Below are positions 1 through 7,052 of a DNA stretch of 8,403 nucleotides, piece after piece. The stretch is from an uncultured Collinsella sp. GTDB lineage: Bacteria > Actinomycetota > Coriobacteriia > Coriobacteriales > Coriobacteriaceae. The DNA lies in NCBI GenBank assembly GCA_900548565.1, contig URKV01000081.1, positions 1 to 8,403 on the forward strand, written 5' to 3'. Under the pieces are notes generated by a model. It saw only the letters and a program-made list of their open reading frames with translations. It did no database searches and was not told where the DNA came from. A program made the translations under genes and the position numbers. The stretch's first letter is position 1, and the number at the start of each line of letters is the position of its first letter.

Positions 1-608
1 TCAGCGACGGGCAGCGGCTCGGCGGGAACAGTCACCGCAGGAGAAGCGGCAGAACCGACCGGCGTAGAGGCCATCAGATCGGCCGGGAAGGAGTTCTGGG
101 CATCGTCCATAAAGTGCTGGATGAGCTTGAGATACTCGGCCTTGAACTCCTCACGGGAAGCTTTGAGACGATCGATCTCCTCGAGCTCGGCCTGCTTTTC
201 GGTCAGAGCCTGGCGGATAACCTCGCGGGCCTTGGCGTCAGCCTCGTTGCGGATACGCTCAGCGTTCTCGTTGGCATCGTTGACGATGGTCTCAGCGGTC
301 TGCTGGGCAGCGATCAGGGCGGCGGAAATCTGGCGCTCCTGAGCGGAGAAGTCAGGGGCGGGAGCAGCCACGGGGGCGGCAGGAACGGCCTGGTCGGCGG
401 TATCCTGAGCCTGGGCAAGCTGAGCCTGTGCATCGGCAAGCTGCTGCTCGGTAGCAGTCAGACGACCCTTAAGGTCAACGATCTTAGCGAGCATAGCGTC
501 GACCTCAGAGGACAGCGTCTCCAAGAAGACGTCGACCTCAGCAGGATCGTAGCCACGCTTGGCCTCAGAGAAAGTCTGAGCCTGGATGTCTGCAGGGGTA
601 ATAGCCAT
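1..608 (-). CDS. divIVA: DivIVA/Wag31-family polar and septal scaffold protein (3' end missing)
   Basis: 202 codons are present from the ATG at 608, and the frame is still open at the contig edge. DivIVA coiled-coil proteins bind curved membrane at poles and septa and recruit growth and division factors. The N-terminal lipid-binding domain is typical: ITPADIQAQTFSEAKRGYDP (3-22) and AEVDVFLETLSSEVDAML (23-40). Coiled-coil sequence continues to about 70, is interrupted by an Ala/Pro-rich linker (75-85), then resumes at about 88-170 (QERQISAALIAAQQTAETIV and onward). A Pro/Ala/Val-rich tail starts near 175. AAGGAG lies 7 nt before the ATG. It follows yggT by 61 bp with no ylmH between them, which matches the actinobacterial rather than the Bacillus arrangement. 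Residue 17 is Lys where I recall Phe in B. subtilis. Confidence 0.93.
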   Translation of the reverse strand, partial: MAITPADIQAQTFSEAKRGYDPAEVDVFLETLSSEVDAMLAKIVDLKGRLTATEQQLADAQAQLAQAQDTADQAVPAAPVAAPAPDFSAQERQISAALIAAQQTAETIVNDANENAERIRNEADAKAREVIRQALTEKQAELEEIDRLKASREEFKAEYLKLIQHFMDDAQNSFPADLMASTPVGSAASPAVTVPAEPLPVA

Positions 609-669
609 AACAAGTCTCCTTTTTCATCGCCTCGGCGCTACACGCCCGACGTAAGTTACTAAGTCAGTT

Positions 670-951
670 CTACACGAGTATACCTATAAGAAGCTGCAGA
701 ACCAGCCTCTGCACCAACTGCAACGCAATAATCGCAACGACCGGCGAAAAATCGATACCGCCCATCGGCGGGATGAAACGACGGAACAGGTTGAGCCACG
801 GACCGCACACGCTATCAAGCACCGCGGCAATATCCTGAAGCAAACCACCCTGCTTCATGGGAATCCACGTCATAAAGCAGTAGACGACAATGAGCGTGGA
901 ATAGAAGTTGAACAGCGTGTTGACCAGCTGGACGATAGTGTAGATGTTGAT
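670..951 (-). CDS. yggT: YggT/YlmG family small membrane protein, apparent non-AUG start
   Basis: About 93 aa with two membrane segments (about 4-27 and 67-91). The family signature between them is clear: TWIP (28-31) and WLNLFRRFIPPMGGIDFSP (51-69). The family is linked to membrane and division-site organisation but its biochemistry is unknown. The first ATG in frame is at 873, which would remove most of the first membrane helix. The coding signal continues upstream as NIYTIVQLVNTLFNFYSTLI with no ATG, GTG or TTG back to the in-frame TAA that ends sepF. GAGGAG (963-958) lies 6 nt before an ATC codon at 951, so I place the start there; ATT at 957 is an alternative but abuts the Shine-Dalgarno. 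Position after sepF and before divIVA is the standard actinobacterial order. Confidence 0.8.
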   Translation of the reverse strand: MNIYTIVQLVNTLFNFYSTLIVVYCFMTWIPMKQGGLLQDIAAVLDSVCGPWLNLFRRFIPPMGGIDFSPVVAIIALQLVQRLVLQLLIGILV

Positions 952-972
952 GGGAATCTCCTCGTCTTGTCT

Positions 973-1695
973 TTACTTAAGGTAGCCGTCCGCACGAAGC
1001 TTCTTGAGATCGGAATCTTTGACCTCGCAACCGGCGGGCAGCACCATGAACACGCGGTCGCCCACCTCCTTGACCGTGGCACCCAGACCGCAGGCAAAGC
1101 CGTAAGAGAAGTCCAAAACGCGCTTGGCAACTTCGGTGCGTACGCCCACAAAAATCAGTGCGACAGGCTGCTTGGTGCGAACGCGGCGCACCACGGTCTC
1201 CACGTCATCATAGCTCTCGGGGCGCAGGACATAGGCCGGCAGCTGCGGCGTGGCGTTGATGATATTGCTCGCATAGGCCGAGGCATCGCTCGGTGCAGGC
1301 GCGGGCGCAGCGGCGGCACGGGCGCGGGTGTTCTCGGCGTAGCTCGACGGCGTGTCATAAGCACCAGGACGATAACCGCTCGCAACACTGTCCTGCGAGC
1401 GCGAAGGCGGGTTATACGTCGTGGCATGGCGAGAGTCATCGCCGACCAACTGTCCGGAGCGTGTATACACGGCAACCGACTCAGCTTCACCACGGCGCGT
1501 CTGACCAAGCAGGCCGTTGCTCGGCTCGTCTTGGGTGTAGAAGCCCTCGCCCGAAGCACCGCTGTAGCCGTTGCCCTGATAGCCATCGTCATAGCCATCA
1601 TCGTAGCCGTAGTCGTCGTCCTGGCCATAACCCTGGTCGTAACCCTGCTGGCCGCCCAGGTGCATCTTATTTTTAATCTCGTCAAGGAAGCCCAT
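973..1695 (-). CDS. sepF: Cell division protein SepF (YlmF)
   Basis: 240 aa. SepF binds the FtsZ C-terminal peptide, tethers the Z ring to the membrane and is essential for division in actinobacteria, which lack FtsA. The N terminus MGFLDEIKNKMHL is the expected amphipathic membrane-binding helix. A long low-complexity linker follows: Tyr/Gly/Asp repeats at about 19-44, then an Ala/Pro-rich stretch around 125-137. The globular SepF domain spans about 153-226, with YVLRPESYDDVETVV, QPVALIFVGV, EVAKRVLDFSYGFACGL and VGDRVFMVLP. The ATG at 1695 has AGAGGA 7 nt upstream; the open frame extends to 1746 without a comparable site. It is longer than Bacillus SepF (about 150 aa) because of the linker. 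FtsZ, its partner, is encoded upstream on the same strand. Confidence 0.94.
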   Translation of the reverse strand: MGFLDEIKNKMHLGGQQGYDQGYGQDDDYGYDDGYDDGYQGNGYSGASGEGFYTQDEPSNGLLGQTRRGEAESVAVYTRSGQLVGDDSRHATTYNPPSRSQDSVASGYRPGAYDTPSSYAENTRARAAAAPAPAPSDASAYASNIINATPQLPAYVLRPESYDDVETVVRRVRTKQPVALIFVGVRTEVAKRVLDFSYGFACGLGATVKEVGDRVFMVLPAGCEVKDSDLKKLRADGYLK

Positions 1696-1755
1696 GGTTG
1701 TGTCCTCTCGCGGTTTAGTGCAGGCGCCCCGATAATCAGTGCGCACTTCAGAGCC

Positions 1756-2493
1756 TTATTTTACTGCAAACTCCGGGCTAAATACTACCCTGCCCAGGCG
1801 AACGAGCGTAGAGCCCTCCTCAAGGGCAGGCTCAAAGTCCTCGCTCATACCGCAGGAAAGCTCAGGCAGGTTCAAATCGGGATGCGCCGCCTCCAGCTCA
1901 TCCCTCAGCTCACGAAGCCCCGCAAAGGTGCGGCGTGCCACATCCTTATTCCCCCGGGGCGCCATAGTCATAAGCCCCTGTACGCAAATTCCCTCAAGTT
2001 CCGCAAGCTCACCCGCGGCGGCGCGAATCTCATCGGGCGAAAAGCCTCCCTTCGACTCCTCACCACTCACATTGACCTCAATGAGCACACGCTGGGGGCC
2101 GGCGAGCTCGCCTGCCTCAATCTTGCGAACAGCACGGCTCGAGATCGCCTGCGCCAGATGCAGCGAACCCACCGAGTGAATCAGCTCGGCTGAGCCCAGC
2201 ACCGCATTAATCTTATTGGTCTGCAGGTTCCCGATCATATCGAAGCGCACCTCGGGCAGCTCCGGATGCTCCGCCAGACCCGTGAGCTTGCGAACCAGCT
2301 CCTGCGGGCGGTTCTCGGCAAAATGGCGATACCCCGCCTGGATGGCGGCAACGGTCTCATCGACACCAACGGTCTTGGACACGGCAATGAGGCGCGCGGC
2401 GTCGTGGGGACGGCCTGCGCGATCGAGCGCCGCATAAAAACGTTCCAGAATCTGCTCGCGGCGAGCGCGCATCAAGTCCAAATAGTTATCCAT
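1756..2493 (-). CDS. yggS: YggS/YlmE family PLP-binding protein (PLP homeostasis)
   Basis: 245 aa from the ATG at 2493. A cytoplasmic single-domain fold-type III protein that binds pyridoxal 5'-phosphate without a known catalytic reaction and buffers the PLP pool. PLP would attach to Lys40 in IAVSKT. Other family motifs are HFAENRPQEL (57-66, commonly FGENY.QE), MIGNLQTNK (86-94), IEVNVSGEESKGG (138-150), GLMTMAP (173-179), LSCGMSEDFEPAL (212-224) and VRLGRVVFS (231-239). The frame stays open upstream to 2577, but GGAGG sits 9 nt before ATG 2493, and the extension would run through the phoU hairpin. The next gene is sepF, 60 bp on, as in the standard ylm cluster. The gene before it is usually pgeF, but here it is phoU. 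Confidence 0.93.
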   Translation of the reverse strand: MDNYLDLMRARREQILERFYAALDRAGRPHDAARLIAVSKTVGVDETVAAIQAGYRHFAENRPQELVRKLTGLAEHPELPEVRFDMIGNLQTNKINAVLGSAELIHSVGSLHLAQAISSRAVRKIEAGELAGPQRVLIEVNVSGEESKGGFSPDEIRAAAGELAELEGICVQGLMTMAPRGNKDVARRTFAGLRELRDELEAAHPDLNLPELSCGMSEDFEPALEEGSTLVRLGRVVFSPEFAVK

Positions 2494-2543
2494 TGCCAAT
2501 CGCCTCCGCTGACAGCCAAACAAGTAGTCCCATGCTAACGCAA

Positions 2544-2575
2544 GAGCGCGGCCCCGCATGTGCAAGGCCGCGCTC
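2544..2575 (-). terminator. Strong GC hairpin after phoU, probable end of the pst transcript
   Basis: A perfect 10-bp inverted repeat, GAGCGCGGCC (2544-2553) and GGCCGCGCTC (2566-2575), closes a 12-base loop between the phoU stop and the yggS start. A smaller inverted repeat (CTTTCG-A-CGAAAG, 2593-2605) lies just after the phoU stop. The minus-strand 3' flank begins TTGCGTTAG and is not a proper T-run, so termination may be partial or factor-dependent. Position between two modules and stem strength favour a transcript boundary. Confidence 0.55.
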
Positions 2576-2612
2576 ACTTAGGTATTTACAATCTTTCGAC
2601 GAAAGGGGTTAC

Positions 2613-3470
2613 TTACTCCTCGTCGTCCTCGCCATCGTCCTCGTCCTCAAGATGATCGAGCAGGTAGCGAAGACCCTCGCTGACCTCGTTAACGGGCACC
2701 TTGGCAACGTAGCGCGCGTCGACGGCGGGCCTCATGATAACACCCTCGCCCGAAGGCACGCGCATGCTCTCGAGCTCATCCTCATCAGTGCAGGCGATAT
2801 CACCGGCAGTCATACGCTGTCCGGTCAACAGGAAGGTCAGACGGCAGGCGGCATCGATGGAAATCGAGGCGATGCGATCGAGATAGCGCGATACCATGAT
2901 GGCGCGACGCAGATCGTCATAGTTGCTGTCGTCGTCCATAAAGTCGCCCGAATCCATACGGTTAAAGGTGCGGAAGAACTTCTCATAGGCGGCGTGCACT
3001 GGCTCGTCCTCGACGGCCAAGTTGCAGATGATGGACATGTCGTTGGTGACGAGCGCGGAAAGCGAAGAGCCCAGCACCTGGTAGACGGCCTCAGCCTCGG
3101 CCTCGACCGTGCCGACAAGCTCCTTGGGTAGCGAGATGTCGGCCTTGATCATATGACGCGTAGCGCGGCAGATCTGGCGAACCTTATCGGTCATGCGCTG
3201 CAGGTTAAAGTCGACGTAGATGATCGTCTGCAGCAAGCGGAAGTCGGAGGCGACCGGTGACTGCGTGGCAATCAGGTTGTAGCAGACGGCCTCCAGGTTG
3301 GCGCAGCGTGCGTCAATCGAAAGCGTGCGCTTCTTGGTCTTGGTGGCGAGCTTGCGGTCGTCGGTCACATAGGCCTTCACGGCATCGTGGAGGGCCAGAT
3401 CGACGGCCTCATAGATGCTCAGCATCTCGTGACGGGCCTCGATGAGCTGACGGGAAAACAGTTTGCGCAT
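2613..3470 (-). CDS. phoU: PhoU-family phosphate signalling regulator (acidic-tailed, divergent metal motifs)
   Basis: 285 aa, longer than the common 215-240 aa. PhoU is a cytoplasmic helical-bundle protein that links PstSCAB activity to the phosphate-sensing kinase and represses the Pho response when phosphate is plentiful. Two PhoU repeats are visible. The first has LIATQSPVASDFRLL (66-80) and DFNLQRMTDKVRQI (87-100). The second has SRYLDRIASISIDAACRLTFLLTG (194-217). The usual E/DxxxD metal motifs are altered: QRMTD (91-95) has Gln for the acidic residue, and DRIAS (198-202) has Ser for Asp. The C terminus adds about 60 residues after the second repeat and ends in an acidic tail (275-285). 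The ATG at 3470 has GGAG 6 nt upstream. It is the last gene of the pst block, and a strong hairpin follows. No phoR or phoB/phoP gene is in the window. Confidence 0.9.
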   Translation of the reverse strand: MRKLFSRQLIEARHEMLSIYEAVDLALHDAVKAYVTDDRKLATKTKKRTLSIDARCANLEAVCYNLIATQSPVASDFRLLQTIIYVDFNLQRMTDKVRQICRATRHMIKADISLPKELVGTVEAEAEAVYQVLGSSLSALVTNDMSIICNLAVEDEPVHAAYEKFFRTFNRMDSGDFMDDDSNYDDLRRAIMVSRYLDRIASISIDAACRLTFLLTGQRMTAGDIACTDEDELESMRVPSGEGVIMRPAVDARYVAKVPVNEVSEGLRYLLDHLEDEDDGEDDEE

Positions 3471-3490
3471 GGTTCACTCCAATCAGTTGG

Positions 3491-3511
3491 GTGCGGTCAT
3501 GCCGCCCGCAC
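3491..3511 (-). other. Inverted repeat between pstB and phoU
   Basis: GTGCGG (3491-3496) and CCGCAC (3506-3511) can form a 6-bp stem with a 9-base loop in the 92-bp pstB-phoU gap. An 8-bp palindrome CCGATCGG lies nearby at 3535-3542. No T-run follows on the minus strand, so a terminator is unlikely. It may be an mRNA processing or stability element separating transporter from regulator expression, or chance in GC-rich DNA. Confidence 0.3.
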
Positions 3512-3562
3512 AGTGAATACGCACCGGACCAGATCCGATCGGCTTGGGACTAGTCGCACCGA

Positions 3563-4366
<804 letters not shown>

Positions 4367-4378
4367 GGGACTCCTTAA

Positions 4379-5284
4379 CTAGCGACGCTTACGCGACAGG
4401 AAGCGCGCAAACAGGTTGAAGGCCAAAATGATCACCATCAGCAAGAGCGCAGTGCCGTAGGCTGCGTTCATGTTGATGCCGTCGTTGGCAAGCAGGTACA
4501 GGTGAACCGTCATGGGGCGGCCGGAATCGAGCGGCGAAATAGGCAGGTTGATGGCCTGGCCCATGGTGTAGAGCACCACCGCGGTCTCGCCAATGGCACG
4601 GCCGATGGCGAGGACGATGCCCGTGGCAATACGGCCAAAGGCAGAAGGAAGCACGATCTTGGAGACAACCTGCCACTTGGTGGCGCCCAGGCCGTACGCG
4701 CCCCAACGGATATAGCGCGGAACGGCGCGAATGGCCTCTTCGGTGGTGCGCATGACGATGGGGAGCATCAAGAGCGCGAGTGCCAGAGCGGCAGAGACCA
4801 TCGAAAGGCCCAGGCCCATGGCCTCGACAAACAAGGCGTAGCCAAAGAGACCCATAACGATGGAGGGCACCGAGGCCAAAGCATCGGCAGCATAACGGAT
4901 GAGCTCGACGACCTTGCCCTGTTTGGCGTACTCGGCCAGATAGACGGCCGCTAGCACGGCGACCGGCGTACAGATGAGCATGGCGAGCGCCGTCACGTAG
5001 ATGGTCGAGACGATCGTGGGCCAAATTCCGCCCTCGGCGTTGACGCCCTGGGGCCAACCGAAGATAAAGTCGAGCGAGATGTGTGGCAGGCCGTTGATGA
5101 CCACGTAGGCGATGATAGCGACCAGCACCAGCGTGGTGATGTAGGCAGCGGCACGAAACACGCCAAGCATGATCTTGTTGGACAGGTCCTTGTTGATGCG
5201 GCCCTTCTTGCCGTGGGAAAGGGCACGCTTGATGCGCTCGCGCGACGAGGTCGTATCGACCGTCGTGTCAACGGAATCGGACAT
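4379..5284 (-). CDS. pstA: Phosphate ABC transporter permease PstA
   Basis: 301 aa, the usual length. It pairs with PstC to form the transmembrane pathway of the phosphate importer. A charged N terminus (1-38) precedes six predicted membrane segments, at about 40-62, 88-118, 136-156, 160-178, 216-240 and 275-294. The EAA loop runs from about 182 to 233 and contains YGLGATKWQVVSKIVLP and GRAIGET, closely parallel to PstC, as expected for paired permeases. The ATG at 5284 follows the pstC stop by three bases, with a GAGGGGG Shine-Dalgarno-like run inside the end of pstC. The TAG stop lies inside the region carrying the pstB ribosome-binding site, again suggesting coupled translation. Confidence 0.95.
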   Translation of the reverse strand: MSDSVDTTVDTTSSRERIKRALSHGKKGRINKDLSNKIMLGVFRAAAYITTLVLVAIIAYVVINGLPHISLDFIFGWPQGVNAEGGIWPTIVSTIYVTALAMLICTPVAVLAAVYLAEYAKQGKVVELIRYAADALASVPSIVMGLFGYALFVEAMGLGLSMVSAALALALLMLPIVMRTTEEAIRAVPRYIRWGAYGLGATKWQVVSKIVLPSAFGRIATGIVLAIGRAIGETAVVLYTMGQAINLPISPLDSGRPMTVHLYLLANDGINMNAAYGTALLLMVIILAFNLFARFLSRKRR

Positions 5285-5287
5285 AGC

Positions 5288-6214
5288 CTACCCCCTCTTC
5301 TTCTTGGAAATCAGACGGACGATGCCCACCAGCGTGGCGGAGATGATAAACAGGACCACACCCATGCCGAACAGCGCCGAGCGGTGCAGACCCGAGGAAT
5401 AGCTCATGTCGAGCGCAATCTGGCTCGTGAGCGTCGAGATGGGGCTCGCAATGCTGTCGGGAATAACCGGGGCGTTACCTACGACCATGAGCACGGCCAT
5501 GGTCTCGCCGATGGCACGGCCCATACCCAGCACGATGGCATCAACGATACCCAGCTTCGCGGCAGGTAGCACGACCTTATAGATGGTCTGCCACTTGGTG
5601 GCGCCCATGGCATACGATGCCTCGCGAATGCCCATGGGAATGGAATTGAGAGCATCGATGGTGAGCGTGGTGATGGTAGGGACGATCATGATGGCGAGCA
5701 CAAACCACGCCGTCAGCGCACCAAAACCAAGGCCGCCGGTCAGTTGTGCGATAAACGGGCGGATGATGATCATGCCAAAGAAGCCGTAGATGATGGAGGG
5801 TATGCCCGCCAGCAGGTCAACGGCGGGGCTGATGAGCTTGCGCACGCGCTTGCTGGCAATCTCGACCAGGTAAACGGCCGTACCCACGCCCAGCGGCACG
5901 CCCATGGCGAGCGCACCGACGGTCACCAGACCCGAGCCGGCAAGCAGCGACAAGATGCCGTAGTGGCCCTCGGAAGGCGCCCACGTAAAGCTAAAGAAGT
6001 CCGCCAGACCGATGTCAGTAAAGACGGGCAGCGCCGAATACGTGGTAAAGACAAAAATCAGGATGACGGTAACGACCGCCAAGAACGCGCAGGCAAAGAA
6101 GATCCACTGCAGCGCCTTCTCCTTGATATAGGTACTGTGCGATACGAGCGCCAGCTCGCGCTTCTTGGGCGTCTGAACATTCTGCTCAGTCTGGGAGTTT
6201 TCCTGTGCTTCCAT
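5288..6214 (-). CDS. pstC: Phosphate ABC transporter permease PstC
   Basis: 308 aa from the ATG at 6214. One half of the membrane channel for phosphate import. A hydrophilic N-terminal tail (1-35) leads into six predicted membrane segments, at about 36-58, 90-118, 132-152, 164-184, 222-246 and 280-302. The cytoplasmic EAA loop that docks PstB is plain at about 197-237 (REASYAMGATKWQTIYKVVL and onward to RAIGE). I chose ATG 6214 because GGGGAG lies 8 nt upstream. A GTG at 6223 in the same frame would add three residues and overlap pstS by 8 nt, but it abuts the Shine-Dalgarno sequence. The gene starts one base after the pstS stop and ends three bases before pstA, so it is tightly packed in the operon. 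Confidence 0.95.
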   Translation of the reverse strand: MEAQENSQTEQNVQTPKKRELALVSHSTYIKEKALQWIFFACAFLAVVTVILIFVFTTYSALPVFTDIGLADFFSFTWAPSEGHYGILSLLAGSGLVTVGALAMGVPLGVGTAVYLVEIASKRVRKLISPAVDLLAGIPSIIYGFFGMIIIRPFIAQLTGGLGFGALTAWFVLAIMIVPTITTLTIDALNSIPMGIREASYAMGATKWQTIYKVVLPAAKLGIVDAIVLGMGRAIGETMAVLMVVGNAPVIPDSIASPISTLTSQIALDMSYSSGLHRSALFGMGVVLFIISATLVGIVRLISKKKRG

Positions 6215-6215
6215 G

Positions 6216-7052
6216 CTACTCACTCCCCTTCTCGTCGTTGGTGACGGGAATAAAGCCCGCCTCGCGAATCTGCTTGTCCATCTTTTCGGACGTCACATAG
6301 TCGATGTAATCCTGCGCCTGCTGCGAAGGCGCACCCTTCACAAAGAAGTAAAGGTCGCGTGAGATGGGATAGCCGCCGCTCGCGACCGTCTTCTCGGACG
6401 CCTCAACATGATTGACCGAGACGGCCTTGACCGAGGTCTTGGCGTTGAGGCTATCGACGAAGCCCAGCGAAATGTAGCCAATGGCACCGCGCGAACGAGA
6501 TACCACGTCGCGCACCTGGCCCGTGCCCGAAAGAACGGCCGAGCGGCGATCGAACGGAGTGCCGTCCATCACGATGGTGCGGAAGGCCTCACGCGTGCCG
6601 GACGCCTCATCTCGATTGATGACCTGGATCCTCAGGTCCTCGCCACCGACTTCTTTCCAGTTGGTGATCTTGCCGGCGTAAATATCGCGGAGCTGCTCGG
6701 TCGAGAGGTTATCGACCGGGTTATCGTCGTTCACGATGACCGCGATACCGTCGTGGGCAATGACGATGGGAGTCAGGCCCAGATCCTGTTCGTCGGCATT
6801 GAGTCCACGGGAGGAGCTGGCGATATCGGCTGTGCCGGCGCTGACGGCCTCGATGCCAGCGGAAGAACCCAAACCGGAAACGAGCACGTCGATGCCGGTC
6901 TCCTCCTTAAAGCCCTCGGCCGCAATCTCGGCGATAGGAAGGCAGGTCGTGGAGCCGGCGACGGTAATGGAAGAGGTAGAAGATCCCGAAGAACAGGCGC
7001 ACAGCGTAAGCGTAAGCACAGCGGCGCTCAGGACCGATACGATCTTTCTCAT
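6216..7052 (-). CDS. pstS: Phosphate ABC transporter, substrate-binding lipoprotein PstS
   Basis: 278 aa. Captures inorganic phosphate outside the membrane and delivers it to PstCA. The N terminus MRKIVSVLSAAVLTLTLCAC is a lipoprotein signal; Cys20 in LCAC is the likely lipidated residue, followed by a Ser-rich spacer. The phosphate-binding signatures are present: VAGSTTCLPIAE (31-42), SGLGSSAGIEAVSAG (59-73), INRDEASGTREAF (145-157) and SRGAIGYISLGFV (187-199). The ATG at 7052 overlaps the pgeF stop as ATGA, and no clear Shine-Dalgarno precedes it, so translation is probably coupled to pgeF. The TAG stop lies one base before the pstC start. Family assignment is secure. The short mature form fits the compact PstS type seen in Gram-positives. 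Confidence 0.96.
   Translation of the reverse strand: MRKIVSVLSAAVLTLTLCACSSGSSTSSITVAGSTTCLPIAEIAAEGFKEETGIDVLVSGLGSSAGIEAVSAGTADIASSSRGLNADEQDLGLTPIVIAHDGIAVIVNDDNPVDNLSTEQLRDIYAGKITNWKEVGGEDLRIQVINRDEASGTREAFRTIVMDGTPFDRRSAVLSGTGQVRDVVSRSRGAIGYISLGFVDSLNAKTSVKAVSVNHVEASEKTVASGGYPISRDLYFFVKGAPSQQAQDYIDYVTSEKMDKQIREAGFIPVTNDEKGSE

Noticed and set aside
114..662. Plus-strand open frame opposite divIVA
   Set aside because: The minus strand encodes an unmistakable DivIVA that runs off the contig edge; the plus-strand product is a Leu/Gly-rich shadow with no ribosome-binding site.
677..682. TATACT -10-like element at the end of yggT as a divIVA promoter
   Set aside because: The hexamer is good, but no convincing -35 lies at 16-18 nt and there is no extended -10, so I did not list it.
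967..2193. Long plus-strand open frame of about 408 codons
   Set aside because: It lies antisense to sepF and yggS, which both show clear family motifs, and the translation is Arg/Ala/Val-rich without any domain. It is a GC-bias shadow.
2494..2577. N-terminal extension of yggS to 2577
   Set aside because: It would run through the phoU hairpin, has no homology-like content, and the ATG at 2493 has a good GGAGG site.
6215..6223. GTG start for pstC at 6223
   Set aside because: The Shine-Dalgarno GGGGAG touches this GTG with no spacer, whereas ATG 6214 has an 8-nt spacer.
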